Shown here: positions 7,917 to 16,629 of the stretch, in pieces
Numbering within the stretch: position 1 is the stretch's first letter
Layout: every line of letters starts with the position of its first letter
Origin: Anaerolineales bacterium
Lineage (GTDB): Bacteria; Chloroflexota; Anaerolineae; Anaerolineales; Villigracilaceae
Direction of reading: 5' to 3'
NCBI GenBank assembly: GCA_014860745.1
Contig: JACZJC010000056.1
Location: 1 to 64,000, forward strand
DNA length: 64,000 nucleotides
Position numbers and translations under genes: made by a program
Notes under the pieces: generated by a model
Told to the model about the DNA's origin: nothing
The model's database searches: none
The model's input: only the letters and a program-made list of their open reading frames with translations

Positions 7917-9116
7917 TTACTCCACTTCCACTGCCATCGCCACCGCTTCTCCGCCGCCAAGACATAATGAAGCGATGCCGCGTTTCAAGCCGCGGTTTTT
8001 CAATGCGTAGATCAACGTGGTCAACACGCGCGCGCCGCTGGCTCCAAGTGGGTGACCGAGAGCAATCGCGCCGCCGTTCACGTTGACCTTGTCCCAATCC
8101 CAGCCCTGTTCGGCAAGGGCATACCCGTCCGCGAGGACTTGAGCAGCAAAGGCTTCATTTAACTCGATCAGGTCAACATCTTTCAGTGTCCAACCGATTT
8201 TGTTCAACAATTTTGGAATGGCATGAGCAGGGGCAGCGAAGAGATATTTCGGTTCCACGGCCGCCTGCGCGTAGCCAATAATTGAAGCAAGAGGTTTAAG
8301 TCCATTTTTTTCTGCATACGCACGGGAGGAGATGACCGCCGCCGCTGCGCCGTCATTCATGGACGAAGCATTGCCAGCAGTTACTTTGCCGTCTACTTTG
8401 AAGGCGGGTTTGAGTTTGGCAAGTCCTTCAAGAGACGAGTCTTTGCGCGGACCTTCGTCTTTGTCGAAGATGGTCACGTCACCTTTTCGGCCAGGGATTT
8501 GGACGGGAACAATTTCCAGCTTGAAGCGTCCCGCTTCTTGAGCCTCAACAGCTTTCAGGTGAGAGCGAAGCGCGAACTCGTCCATTGCGGCGCGGGTTAC
8601 TTCATATTCATCCGCGATGAATTCAGCCGCCATGCCCATTCCCCAATTTTCAAATGGATCCCACAAACCATCATTGAGCAGGGCGTCGGTCATTTGCGTG
8701 TTGCCGAATTTCAACTCGCCCATGCGCCCGCTGACGAGATACGGAGCGCGACTCATCGACTCCATGCCGCCGGCGATGAAGAGCTCCGCATCACCCGCGC
8801 GGATGGCCTGGGCAGACATCATGGCAGCTTTCAAGCCTGAGCCGCAGACTTTGTTAACCGTGGTTGCACCGACAGTAGCTGGCACGCCTGCAAAGATGGC
8901 CGCCTGCCGCGCGGGAGCTTGCCCTTCACCGGCTTGAACCACATTTCCCATCAATACTTCTTCCACGTCTTTGGGGTCGATACCCGCCCGTTCTACTGCG
9001 GCTTTGACCGCGATAGCGCCAAGGTTGGTGGCGTTCATTCCGCTCAAGGAGCCCTGGAATTTTCCAATGGGGGTGCGCGCGGCGCTGAGGATCACAGCTT
9101 CATTTTCTTTGTTCAT
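7917..9116 (-). CDS. acetyl-CoA C-acetyltransferase (thiolase)
   Basis: 399 residues, full length for a type II thiolase. The nucleophile is Cys91 in NKVCGSGLKAAM. The C-terminal half carries GHPLGASG (His about 355) and CLGGG (Cys about 385), the general base and acid. It condenses or cleaves acetoacetyl-CoA. The start at ATG 9116 has AGGAGA six bases upstream. It is the first gene of an operon with the DinB-like and 3-hydroxybutyryl-CoA dehydrogenase genes, and a TATAAT lies 26 bases upstream. The route could serve C4 fermentation, fatty acid use or a polyhydroxyalkanoate-type pathway; nothing else here decides which. Confidence 0.95.
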   Translation of the reverse strand: MNKENEAVILSAARTPIGKFQGSLSGMNATNLGAIAVKAAVERAGIDPKDVEEVLMGNVVQAGEGQAPARQAAIFAGVPATVGATTVNKVCGSGLKAAMMSAQAIRAGDAELFIAGGMESMSRAPYLVSGRMGELKFGNTQMTDALLNDGLWDPFENWGMGMAAEFIADEYEVTRAAMDEFALRSHLKAVEAQEAGRFKLEIVPVQIPGRKGDVTIFDKDEGPRKDSSLEGLAKLKPAFKVDGKVTAGNASSMNDGAAAAVISSRAYAEKNGLKPLASIIGYAQAAVEPKYLFAAPAHAIPKLLNKIGWTLKDVDLIELNEAFAAQVLADGYALAEQGWDWDKVNVNGGAIALGHPLGASGARVLTTLIYALKNRGLKRGIASLCLGGGEAVAMAVEVE

Positions 9117-9141
9117 CGGTTTCTCCTGTGGGTATTGGCAT

Positions 9142-9147
9142 ATTATA
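9142..9147 (-). promoter_or_regulatory. candidate -10 element of the thiolase operon
   Basis: The minus strand reads a perfect TATAAT 26 bases before the thiolase ATG. No good -35 hexamer is present at 16-18 bases spacing, so the promoter may be activated or weak. Confidence 0.4.
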
Positions 9148-9218
9148 CAGTAGGGGCAGGGGCTCGTGCTGCGTTGTCGTATCACCCCGCCCAGTCAAGG
9201 TAAGGTAAAATTTTGTCC

Positions 9219-9605
9219 ATGAATGAATTGAATTCCCTCTATGATTTGATGGGCGGTGAAGCGGGCATTCGCGCCCTCGTTGACCGTTTTTATGACTTGA
9301 TGGATACGTCGCCCGAAGCGAAGGACATCCGCGCATTTCACGCAGCCAGTTTGAAGCAGTCGCGCGAGAAACTTTTTATGTTTCTTTCGGGCTGGGCAGG
9401 CGGGCCTTCGTTGTATATCGCAAAGCACGGCCATCCACGCCTGCGCCAGCGTCACATGCCGTTTTCCATCGGCGAAGTGGAACGCGATCAATGGCTGTGG
9501 TGCATGAAGAGTGCCATCGATGAAGGCGATTTACTGCCTGAGGTTAAGGAACATTTGAAATCACGTCTTTCAGAAGCGGCGGATTTTATGCGGAATCAGG
9601 GATGA
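9219..9605 (+). CDS. group II truncated haemoglobin
   Basis: 128 residues from ATG 9219. Family landmarks of the trHbO group are visible: LYDLMGGEAGIRALVDRFYDLM at the start (helices A-B, with the B10 Tyr), the HGHPRLRQRHMPF segment with the proximal F8 His, and WLWCM with the conserved G8 Trp. It binds haem and probably O2, NO or peroxide in the cytoplasm. A TTG two codons upstream (9213) has better spacing from the AAGGTAAGG, so the true start may be either. Transcribed divergently from the thiolase operon. Confidence 0.9.
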   Translation: MNELNSLYDLMGGEAGIRALVDRFYDLMDTSPEAKDIRAFHAASLKQSREKLFMFLSGWAGGPSLYIAKHGHPRLRQRHMPFSIGEVERDQWLWCMKSAIDEGDLLPEVKEHLKSRLSEAADFMRNQG

Positions 9606-9686
9606 GTAATAAGTAATAAGGGATGAGTTGACGAGTTCTCAACGCGGCAATTGCTTGTTATTCGTTATCTCGTTACTTTGTAACTG
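9604..9686. repeat. heptamer-type arrays between haemoglobin and AlkD-like genes
   Basis: Two blocks: TAATAAG repeated with variation just after the haemoglobin stop, and TGTTATT-CGTTATC-TCGTTAC-TTTGTAA near 9656-9683. Seven-base spacing with drifting sequence matches the arrays elsewhere in the window. The convergent genes on both sides end within it. Confidence 0.55.
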
Positions 9687-9689
9687 CCT

Positions 9690-10364
9690 TTATCCCCCAA
9701 TATTCTTCAGCGCCTCGCGCCGACTTAGCGGATGCAGTTCCTTCGTCGCCTTTACAAACTTCTTTACAGGTGCGGGATTCGTCCACGCGTATTGACGCAG
9801 CGCCCAGCCGATGGCTTTGTTGATGAAGAATTCATCCGAGCCGAGGTTTTCCTTGATGATCTCGCACAGCAGGCCGAAGTCAGTTTCTTCTTTGTAGCCG
9901 AGTTGAAATAGAAGGGTGGTGCGCCTCAGCCAGAAATTTTCCGACCTGCGCCATTTTTTGAGATATTTTTCCTTCACTTTGGTGAAGCGTTTGAAGTGCG
10001 CGCCGACGGTGTTGCCAGCAATCGTGTCCACTGTGTCCCACCAGGATTTGGTGATGAGCAGGTATTCAATGGTGGTGATAAATTCGGGTTCGAGTTCGTT
10101 TTCCAGCCTTCCTAAAAAACTCGTGGCCGCGTATTGAAATTCGCGCTGAGGCAGGCTCCACATGTCGCGGCAAATCGTATCAAGTTGATCGAGCGGGGGA
10201 AGTCCGTTTTGCTGAATGAATTCCTTTTGCAGGGCCGCGCGGACCGGCGTCTTAATCCCCAGGTACTCGAATTGATCCCGCATGTACTTTTTCATCGGCC
10301 CCGCCTGTGCAGGGTCTGCGTGTTGCACAAAGGAGGATTGGATTGAAAGGACGTAGGGGTTCAT
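9690..10364 (-). CDS. AlkD-like DNA alkylation repair enzyme
   Basis: 224 residues, all-helical HEAT-like protein of the AlkD/AlkC family. Recognisable pieces are the N-terminal MKKYMRDQFEYLGIKTPVR, the WWDTVDTIA segment with the Trp and Asp that line the active site in AlkD, and the C-terminal EFFINKAIGWALRQY. AlkD removes N3- and N7-alkylated purines from DNA by excising the base without flipping it. Ribosome site GAGGTGAT lies six bases before the ATG. It stands alone, converging with the haemoglobin gene. Confidence 0.9.
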   Translation of the reverse strand: MNPYVLSIQSSFVQHADPAQAGPMKKYMRDQFEYLGIKTPVRAALQKEFIQQNGLPPLDQLDTICRDMWSLPQREFQYAATSFLGRLENELEPEFITTIEYLLITKSWWDTVDTIAGNTVGAHFKRFTKVKEKYLKKWRRSENFWLRRTTLLFQLGYKEETDFGLLCEIIKENLGSDEFFINKAIGWALRQYAWTNPAPVKKFVKATKELHPLSRREALKNIGG

Positions 10365-10441
10365 TTAATCACCTCGTTAATGAGGGAAGTCACGGAATGT
10401 GATTTCCATACCGTGACCTTTCTTGTGCCTGAAGTATAAAT

Positions 10442-10891
10442 TCAATTCCGGACGACACTTACCCGGTCGTAGATCGTGGCTCCTTTGGGTAATTTATCCA
10501 ATCCTGAAAAATCGTTCTTGTCTTTTGCATCTGCCAGATAGGAGTAAAAAGCATCTTGTGCGCTTTTATCAGCTAAAACTACGATGATGTCCGCGGCGAT
10601 GCCGCTATCGTTTTCCTGCCCAATGAATACCGTGGCAGACCATTCTCCATTCGCTTGTACATCCGCCGGAAAGTTTTGCGGATAATATCTGCCCGTCGCA
10701 GGCAGATACACAACAGGCCAAATCACAGAATCAGGGGGCAGGATTTGGCTCTCACCGTCTATGGTCTGGATCTGGCTTACTCTTGACCCTTCCGTCGGCT
10801 CGTTGATATCCACCTTGGTTTCAGCAGGTATGCATGATGAAATCAACATGCCAATGAACAAAAATGATATAAGTTTTGTATATCCCTTCAT
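10442..10891 (-). CDS. hypothetical lipoprotein
   Basis: 149 residues with a lipoprotein signal: basic start, hydrophobic stretch and lipobox LISSC (Cys20). The mature part begins with a short module like an Ig-type surface domain (VDINEPTEGSRVS ... GEWSATVFIGQ), followed by a region without a family I recognise. It would be anchored on the outer face of the cytoplasmic membrane. It follows a membrane protein gene by four bases and its AAGGAT ribosome site lies within that gene's end, so the pair are an operon. Confidence 0.6.
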   Translation of the reverse strand: MKGYTKLISFLFIGMLISSCIPAETKVDINEPTEGSRVSQIQTIDGESQILPPDSVIWPVVYLPATGRYYPQNFPADVQANGEWSATVFIGQENDSGIAADIIVVLADKSAQDAFYSYLADAKDKNDFSGLDKLPKGATIYDRVSVVRN

Positions 10892-10895
10892 GATT

Positions 10896-11303
10896 TTATC
10901 CTTTTGGATTTTCCTGTTTATCGGATGGTTTCCGCAAAAAGGGGACCAGCCAGAAACCCCAAATGAACGAATAGATGGATACCAACATGGTGATTTGCAG
11001 GATCACCAGGAAGAAAATGGCGGGTTCGAGAATCTGCCTTGGGTTCTTTCCGATCTGAAATACCATGAACCACACGAACAACCCATTCGGAATTGCCAGG
11101 CTTAAAAAAAGCAGCACGGAAACCAATCCCTTCAATACCGCTTTTTTAAGCCGTGATTCTTTGAATGATTTGGAAATGTCGGGGATTATTTTTGATATCT
11201 CGATCGCGCTTTTCATTATGCCGGCGATGGCAACGAGTATGATTGCGAGGGTGGATAAAATCTCAACTATGTTTGTCGAATTGTTCATATTTTCCATCAC
11301 CAT
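10896..11303 (-). CDS. hypothetical membrane protein
   Basis: About 135 residues with three hydrophobic segments (near 10-30, 55-80 and 95-120 from the chosen start) and a basic SKSFKESRLKKAVLK stretch between the first two. No family recognised. The start is uncertain: ATG at 11303, 11297 or 11288 are all possible and none has a strong ribosome site; an ATG further up would lie inside a terminator stem. It is translated with the following lipoprotein gene, four bases away. Confidence 0.55.
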   Translation of the reverse strand: MVMENMNNSTNIVEILSTLAIILVAIAGIMKSAIEISKIIPDISKSFKESRLKKAVLKGLVSVLLFLSLAIPNGLFVWFMVFQIGKNPRQILEPAIFFLVILQITMLVSIYSFIWGFWLVPFLRKPSDKQENPKG

Positions 11304-11375
11304 AATTCGGTTTATGAACAATAATATATCTTTATTTGCGGCAATGCTACTGACATTTGTCATGACCCGAATGAA

Positions 11376-11404
11376 GAACGCCCCCTGCATATCAGGGGGC
11401 GTTC
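11376..11404 (-). terminator. strong hairpin after the DUF3048 lipoprotein gene
   Basis: GAACGCCCCCTG and CAGGGGGCGTTC form a perfect 12-bp stem with a five-base loop, placed five bases after the stop codon of the DUF3048 gene on the minus strand. The following T-run is weak. Confidence 0.75.
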
Positions 11405-11408
11405 ATAC

Positions 11409-13037
11409 TTACTTCGCGCCTTCGGGCGGATAATACTTCATCTGCCACGTTCTATTCCCCTCATCCGTGATCCGGGAATATGGCGTGGCGACGAAGATCC
11501 ATGTGTTGCCGGGCTTGAGCGGCACCTGGTTTCCATTCGCATCCACAAAGTAAAGCGGACGCGCCTGCCCGGTCCGCTTTTCGTATTCGCGGGCTTTCAG
11601 ACTCCAGCGGACATCATATTTTTTGCCGTCGCGAAACAGGAAGGCATATCCGCCGTCGCCGAGTTCGAGATGAATATCCATATTGGTGGGGGAGATGACA
11701 TCATGTTCCACCATGATGACGATGATGTTTTCGAACTGCAATTGCCTGCCGGTCAAGCGGTCGATGGCCGGGCGCAGTTGCCCCGCGGTTTCAACCTCGG
11801 CATTATCCACGAAACGCAGCCACGACTCAGAGAGAGGGTCATAGACCCAGCCGGATTGATTGAGCAGGGCAACGTGCATAATGAGCTGATCCATCGGAAT
11901 GCCGCCCGCGGGCGCTTCCTCGCGGAACAAATTGCCGGAGTAATTAAAATTACTTGGCGTCAGTCGTTTGTTATCCGCCGCGATCTTCAACATCCGTTCC
12001 AGCGACATCATCGCGCCGCCGCTGGCTTCGTCGTGCGGCACGAACACGCATTGCGGGATCAACTCCAAAACCTCGGGCGAGGCAAAGGCGTAGATCAAAC
12101 ACGAACTGCGGAAGAGATTCCCGGCATCCGCATAAAACATGCGGCCAGAGCGGATGGGGCCGACTTCCGCGATGGGCATTTGGGTGGAGTCGTTGACGGG
12201 TGGGTTAATGGATTCGGACGGAATCAAGCCGGCGTCGAGATAAAGAAGCGAGGCTGTGACGTTCGCCTCCATCCGCCCTGTGACCGGGTCGGCGTCGCTA
12301 TCGGCATTCTCATCCCCGACGTTTTGACCTGTAAATTCCAGCCAGGCCGGCAGGTCGATTTCAACAGTATACCGGCCTGCGTTCACATTGAATCCGTAAT
12401 AGCCGTTCGAGTCGGTGGTGGTTTGTTGAATGAGTTGACCGGACGAATTATAAAGATTGACGCACACACCGATGACGCCTTTTTCGTAATCTTCCTGCCG
12501 CCCGTTTTTGTTTTCATCGAGCCAGACCCAATTACCGAGTATGTTCGAGGTCTTGGTAAAAATTTGCTGGCGGATTTCGCACCCGCCAGTGATGGGGATT
12601 TCCGGTTCGGGAACCTCACCATAAAATACGCTCAGAAAGCGTGTGGCGCCTTCGGTTATATAAAATTCAAAAACCCAGGGCGCAAACGATAACCCTGCCT
12701 GCGGACGGGCTGTGACTGGAAAATGCGAGATGGAAACGAGCAAGGCAGGCGTTTTAAGTTGGCCTGGGTCTTTCACTTGCTGGGCGTTCAATGGGTTGTA
12801 ATCAGCTGGAAAATTTTCAATCTCAGGGCCGAAAAAGGCGGGAGCGGATAAGGATTGCGGCGCGGGTGAGGCAGTTGGCAGGGTGATGGTTTGAGTCGGC
12901 GTGATTTGGACAGGCGGTATATCGCTTTCTGGCAGATCCGCTGTTTCAATTTTTGTGCCGCAGGATGTGAGCATCACGAAAAAAAGGGCGGCAAAGAAGA
13001 TTGCGACGGCGCTCTTTCTTATAATCGGTTGAATCAT
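11409..13037 (-). CDS. DUF3048 lipoprotein with an inserted SdrD_B-like domain
   Basis: 542 residues. Lipobox LTSC puts Cys26 at the membrane anchor, followed by a Thr/Pro-rich linker. A DUF3048 (YerB-like) N-terminal part is seen from about 95 (TPALLVSISHFPVTARPQAGLS, then ATRFLSVFYG) and is continued only after about 300 with AEVGPIRSGRMFYADAG. Between them, about 160-270, is a prealbumin-like SdrD_B/Cna-B domain (NWVWLDENKNGRQEDYEKGVIGVCVNLY). The DUF3048 C-terminal domain closes the protein (DGKKYDVRWS, GNTWIFVA). DUF3048 proteins are envelope proteins of unknown activity. GGAGA lies five bases before the ATG. A DUF3048 fold split by an SdrD_B module is the striking point. Confidence 0.85.
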   Translation of the reverse strand: MIQPIIRKSAVAIFFAALFFVMLTSCGTKIETADLPESDIPPVQITPTQTITLPTASPAPQSLSAPAFFGPEIENFPADYNPLNAQQVKDPGQLKTPALLVSISHFPVTARPQAGLSFAPWVFEFYITEGATRFLSVFYGEVPEPEIPITGGCEIRQQIFTKTSNILGNWVWLDENKNGRQEDYEKGVIGVCVNLYNSSGQLIQQTTTDSNGYYGFNVNAGRYTVEIDLPAWLEFTGQNVGDENADSDADPVTGRMEANVTASLLYLDAGLIPSESINPPVNDSTQMPIAEVGPIRSGRMFYADAGNLFRSSCLIYAFASPEVLELIPQCVFVPHDEASGGAMMSLERMLKIAADNKRLTPSNFNYSGNLFREEAPAGGIPMDQLIMHVALLNQSGWVYDPLSESWLRFVDNAEVETAGQLRPAIDRLTGRQLQFENIIVIMVEHDVISPTNMDIHLELGDGGYAFLFRDGKKYDVRWSLKAREYEKRTGQARPLYFVDANGNQVPLKPGNTWIFVATPYSRITDEGNRTWQMKYYPPEGAK

Positions 13038-13085
13038 AAATCTCCAGTTTCAGAAGGGCTGCGTAGGTTGTCCCCGCCTTATCTT

Positions 13086-13568
13086 CTATTTGCGAAAGGC
13101 TTCCTTTACCCGTTTATAGGTATCTTCCAACGCTTCGGGCAGCACACGCGTATCCCCAAGCGCGGACATGAAATTTGTGTCCCCAGCCCAACGCGGGACG
13201 ATGTGAATGTGAACATGCCCCAAAACTCCGGCGCCCGCGGCCGAACCGATGTTTGCGCCCATGTTGAATCCCTGGGGCTTATAAATTTCACGCAGGGCGG
13301 TCATGCAGCGCGCGGTCAATTCCATCACCTCGGCGCGTATTTCCGAGCCTAGGTCTTCGAGGTTTGCTTTGTGTTCATATGGGACGACCATCAAATGCCC
13401 GCTGGTGTAGGGATAGCGGTTGAGGATCACATACGCGAGTTTTCCGCGGAAGGCGATGAGATTTTCCGCGCCATCCGCTTTGGACTGTGCAATACAAAAG
13501 ACACAGCCATCTTCTTTTTCGTGGTTATCGATATATTCCATACGCCAGGGTGACCAGAGGTGATCCAT
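13086..13568 (-). CDS. HIT family nucleotide hydrolase/transferase
   Basis: 160 residues with the HIT signature HVHIHIVPRW near 115-125; the middle His is the nucleotidylated nucleophile of the family. A CVFC pair at about 22-25 starts a zinc-binding N-terminus typical of the Ap4A phosphorylase/FHIT-like branch. Such enzymes cleave dinucleoside polyphosphates or aminoacyl-AMP-type compounds; the exact substrate cannot be told from sequence. It lies between the envelope lipoprotein and GT-C-like genes on the same strand. Confidence 0.88.
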   Translation of the reverse strand: MDHLWSPWRMEYIDNHEKEDGCVFCIAQSKADGAENLIAFRGKLAYVILNRYPYTSGHLMVVPYEHKANLEDLGSEIRAEVMELTARCMTALREIYKPQGFNMGANIGSAAGAGVLGHVHIHIVPRWAGDTNFMSALGDTRVLPEALEDTYKRVKEAFRK

Positions 13569-13597
13569 GAGATGCGGCGATTGTAGCAGAAAAATTT

Positions 13598-15043
13598 CTA
13601 ATACGGCTCAATAATTGGGAAGGGGAGGGTGAAATCTCCGTAGGAACTACCGGCGTAATTCCCGAAATAAAACATAAGATCAGAGAGTATGACAGCCGCC
13701 AAGAGAATGTATACCCAGGATGGGCCTTTGTTTTCGCCGATCCATTGCAGGGGGACAGCCACCAGCCAACAGATGGCGGGAATTACGGCGATAAAATGCG
13801 AAGAGGCGGGTGTACCGACGATGATCACCCCGCCAAAGATGGAGACCAGCGTCACCCAGATCATTGGGAAATATTGCCTCCTATAAAGAGACCAGCCCGC
13901 CCCAGCCAGGAACAGGATCGAGGCAATGCCGGTTAAGAACGGGATTTGAGGCGCATAAAAGTGGGTAACGTCCGTATAAAAATTATACGCGCCGAATGAA
14001 CGTGTCACCTGGTAGATGAAATAATCCCAAACGGTGGCGGAATCTCCGAGAGTGGCGCGGATCGCATCCGGAGTCCAGCCATAAACGATAGAGAAGCGGT
14101 CGAAAAAATGATCGGGCGTCATGAATGCAAAAACGATCAGCGGCGCAGAAACAACCACGGCAAGCGCGAGCATCTTCCCGGTGTAAAGGGCGAAGCGGAG
14201 GCGGTCATTGGTCTGCTTCCATATCTGCCAATTGATTATGGAAATAAGGAAGACAAGGATATAACCCCCGGTATAAAAATATGCTGTAAACCCAAGGCAT
14301 AAACCCGCCAGCAAAGCCCCGCCATCCTGACTTTTCCGCCAGCCTCTCAGGAAAAATCCCAGAGTAAGCGGTAGAAGAAACGTCACCCAAATGTTGCTCA
14401 ATGCAATACGCGACCAATGGATATGGTAGTGATAGGTCGTCATCAGGATTGCGGTCAGCCAGGCCATTTTACGCCCGGCTATTTCATTCACCATGAGAAA
14501 AACGCCGGCAATGGACAATGTCCCTGCAAGGATGCTGGACATGCGCGCTCCCGTTGTGGAAAAGCCGAACAGCGCCGTGCTCGAACGCAGGATATAAGCA
14601 TACAGGACGGGTTGGGAATCCAAACCGGTGCGCAATGGATTAATGGTCACCCAGCCAAGGCTGGGATGGAAGACGTTCTGAAGTGCAAAATCCACAGATC
14701 CCGCTTCATCCGGGAGAAAGGCCGGCGGGAAATTCATAATATTCACCACGCGCAGAAAAAAAGCGAATCCAAGCAAGATGAACAAGCCGATCCATGTGCG
14801 GTTGAAATTAATTTGGAACAGCGCAGATTTTTCCGTCGGATACAAAATCACAAAACAGATCAGGATCGAATAGAGCCACAATAAAATCGGGGTGATGTGG
14901 ATGAACGGCTCGTCGGCATAAAGGATCCCAATGCCTGTCGACAGGATCATTGCGGCAAAGGTCACCCAGGTCTGCCTGGCGCGGACTGTGGTCGACCAAA
15001 GGGTTTGCCAGAATTGAGTAAGAAGATCTCGCAAGGAAAGCAT
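13598..15043 (-). CDS. GT-C type (ArnT/PMT-like) membrane glycosyltransferase
   Basis: 481 residues with about a dozen hydrophobic segments. Near residue 114 the motif PPAFLPDEAGSVDFA lies in the first large extracytoplasmic loop; an Asp-Glu pair there is the catalytic mark of GT39/PMT-like glycosyltransferases, which use polyprenyl-phosphate sugars. Acceptor and sugar are unknown. It is transcribed divergently from xseA with about 110 bases between starts. Confidence 0.7.
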   Translation of the reverse strand: MLSLRDLLTQFWQTLWSTTVRARQTWVTFAAMILSTGIGILYADEPFIHITPILLWLYSILICFVILYPTEKSALFQINFNRTWIGLFILLGFAFFLRVVNIMNFPPAFLPDEAGSVDFALQNVFHPSLGWVTINPLRTGLDSQPVLYAYILRSSTALFGFSTTGARMSSILAGTLSIAGVFLMVNEIAGRKMAWLTAILMTTYHYHIHWSRIALSNIWVTFLLPLTLGFFLRGWRKSQDGGALLAGLCLGFTAYFYTGGYILVFLISIINWQIWKQTNDRLRFALYTGKMLALAVVVSAPLIVFAFMTPDHFFDRFSIVYGWTPDAIRATLGDSATVWDYFIYQVTRSFGAYNFYTDVTHFYAPQIPFLTGIASILFLAGAGWSLYRRQYFPMIWVTLVSIFGGVIIVGTPASSHFIAVIPAICWLVAVPLQWIGENKGPSWVYILLAAVILSDLMFYFGNYAGSSYGDFTLPFPIIEPY

Positions 15044-15154
15044 ACGATTTATTCAATGGACGAACGCGGTTTGATTTTAGCAGATAAAATATCGCAGCCT
15101 AACATCCGCGTTTTCCCATTCACTATTCCTTCATTTTCGATTATCCTCTCCATA

Positions 15155-16360
15155 ATGCAGCCGACCCTCTTTTCCACCAACCACCTCACCGTCTCCCAGC
15201 TTACTTTCCGCATTCGCAAATTATTGGAAGGAGACCTGGAATTGCAGGACGTGTGGGTGGAAGGGGAAATCTCCAACCTCTCGCGCCCCGCATCAGGTCA
15301 CATCTACTTCACCCTCAAAGATAAAAATGCATCCCTGAAATGTGTCATGTGGAAGACTGACGCAATGCGGTCGCGGCCTGCTTTTCAAGACGGAGCAGCC
15401 GTTGAAGTGCATGGCAGGATCGCGGTTTATGAACCGCAGGGGCAATATCAACTCATCGCCAGCATCATTCAGCCCAAAGGCGAGGGTGAGCTCTTTCAGG
15501 AATTTTTACGTCTCAAGGCCATGCTTGAAGCGGAGGGACTCTTCGACCCCGAGCGTAAACGACCGATCCCCGGCCTGCCGAAGAAAATTGGTATTGTCAC
15601 ATCAGCAACAGGCGCGGCTTTGCGCGATATGCTCAACACCATCCGCCGCCGCCTGCCGCTTGCGCAAATAATTCTTGCGCCGTCGCCCGTGCAGGGGGTG
15701 GAGGCCCCGCCCGCGTTGGTCAATGCCTTGCAAGCCATTAACAAACAAAACCCGGATGTGATTCTTCTTGCGCGCGGCGGAGGTTCCATCGAAGACTTGT
15801 GGGCATTCAATGACGAGGGTGTCGTCCGCGCAGTTGCGGATTCAAAAGCCCCCGTCATCTGCGGTGTTGGTCACGAAACAGATTTCACCCTCTGCGACTT
15901 TGCTGCCGATCTCCGCGCGCCGACTCCGACCGCCGCAGCCGAACTTGCGACTCAAACGACATTGGATGACCTCAAATTACTCCTCGCCGCTTCCCAAACC
16001 CGCCTCTCTACTTTAACCTTGAACCTGCTCGCTGAACAAAAAGCATTTGTCTCATCCCTGGCATCCCGCCTGAAATACGTTTCCCCCGAACGAAGGATCC
16101 AGTCTGAATACCAGCATCTGGATGAACTCTCCCGCCGCGCCTTATCGGCGATTCATCACCGCATCCAGCTGCAATCCGCAAACGTGGATGGAATCTTCAA
16201 ACGCTTGCAAGCATTGAATCCTGAAGGTATATTATTGCGCGGGTATGCCATTGTCACGCGGAAGGTGGATGGAAAGGTCGTTAGCAGAGTCTCGCAGGCG
16301 CAAGGTGATATGAACGTGCGCGTGAGCGACGGTGAATTCGAAGTAAATCGTAAATCGTAA
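15155..16360 (+). CDS. xseA: exodeoxyribonuclease VII large subunit
   Basis: 401 residues. The N-terminal OB-fold is clear (VSQLTFRIRKLLEGDLELQDVWVEGEISNL), followed by the family signature region LFDPERKRPIPGLPKKIGIVTS and the catalytic core with LLARGGGSIEDLWAFNDE and CGVGHETDFTLCDFAADLRAPTPTAAAE. A coiled-coil arm and the closing YAIVTR..DGKVVS complete it. With XseB it degrades single-stranded DNA from both ends. Shorter than the E. coli subunit (456). Its last codons (VNRKS and the stop) are read from a tandem GTAAATC array. Confidence 0.96.
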   Translation: MQPTLFSTNHLTVSQLTFRIRKLLEGDLELQDVWVEGEISNLSRPASGHIYFTLKDKNASLKCVMWKTDAMRSRPAFQDGAAVEVHGRIAVYEPQGQYQLIASIIQPKGEGELFQEFLRLKAMLEAEGLFDPERKRPIPGLPKKIGIVTSATGAALRDMLNTIRRRLPLAQIILAPSPVQGVEAPPALVNALQAINKQNPDVILLARGGGSIEDLWAFNDEGVVRAVADSKAPVICGVGHETDFTLCDFAADLRAPTPTAAAELATQTTLDDLKLLLAASQTRLSTLTLNLLAEQKAFVSSLASRLKYVSPERRIQSEYQHLDELSRRALSAIHHRIQLQSANVDGIFKRLQALNPEGILLRGYAIVTRKVDGKVVSRVSQAQGDMNVRVSDGEFEVNRKS

Positions 16361-16373
16361 ATCGTAAATCGTA
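16343..16373. repeat. four perfect GTAAATC heptamers at the xseA stop
   Basis: GTAAATC is repeated four times without change from 16343 to 16370, followed by GTA. The first units are read as the xseA C-terminus Val-Asn-Arg-Lys-Ser and its TAA stop; the remainder fills most of the 23-base gap before xseB. This is the cleanest of the heptamer arrays in the window. Confidence 0.9.
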
Positions 16374-16383
16374 TGGAGTTATT

Positions 16384-16629
16384 ATGGCAAAAACTAAATC
16401 GTCCCCAAAACCTGTGGAAGAATTGACTTATGAAGAATCTCTGGCTGAACTGGAAGGTATCGTCGAAGCGCTCGAAGGGGAACAGAATCCGCTTGAAGAT
16501 TCGATGAAGCTGTTTGAACGGGGTCAGGCCCTGGTCGCGCATTGCGGCGCTTTACTCGAGTCAGCCCAGCTTAAAGTGCAGAAACTGGCCGGTGAGTCGG
16601 TCATCCCCTTTGAAGAAGAGTCGGAATGA
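16384..16629 (+). CDS. xseB: exodeoxyribonuclease VII small subunit
   Basis: 81 residues, typical XseB size. The family core LTYEESLAELEGIVEALE followed by LEDSMKLFERGQALVAHC is intact. It wraps several copies around the XseA arm. GGAG lies eight bases before the ATG. It is 23 bases from xseA and its stop overlaps the start of the DUF212 gene, making a three-gene operon. Confidence 0.95.
   Translation: MAKTKSSPKPVEELTYEESLAELEGIVEALEGEQNPLEDSMKLFERGQALVAHCGALLESAQLKVQKLAGESVIPFEEESE

Noticed and set aside
11670-12692. 340-codon open frame on the plus strand opposite the DUF3048 gene
   Set aside because: It is antisense to a well supported lipoprotein gene and shows no signal, motif or ribosome site.
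14897-15154. Longer XseA start upstream of 15155
   Set aside because: The extra codons overlap the divergent membrane protein gene and do not resemble XseA; the OB-fold begins right after ATG 15155.
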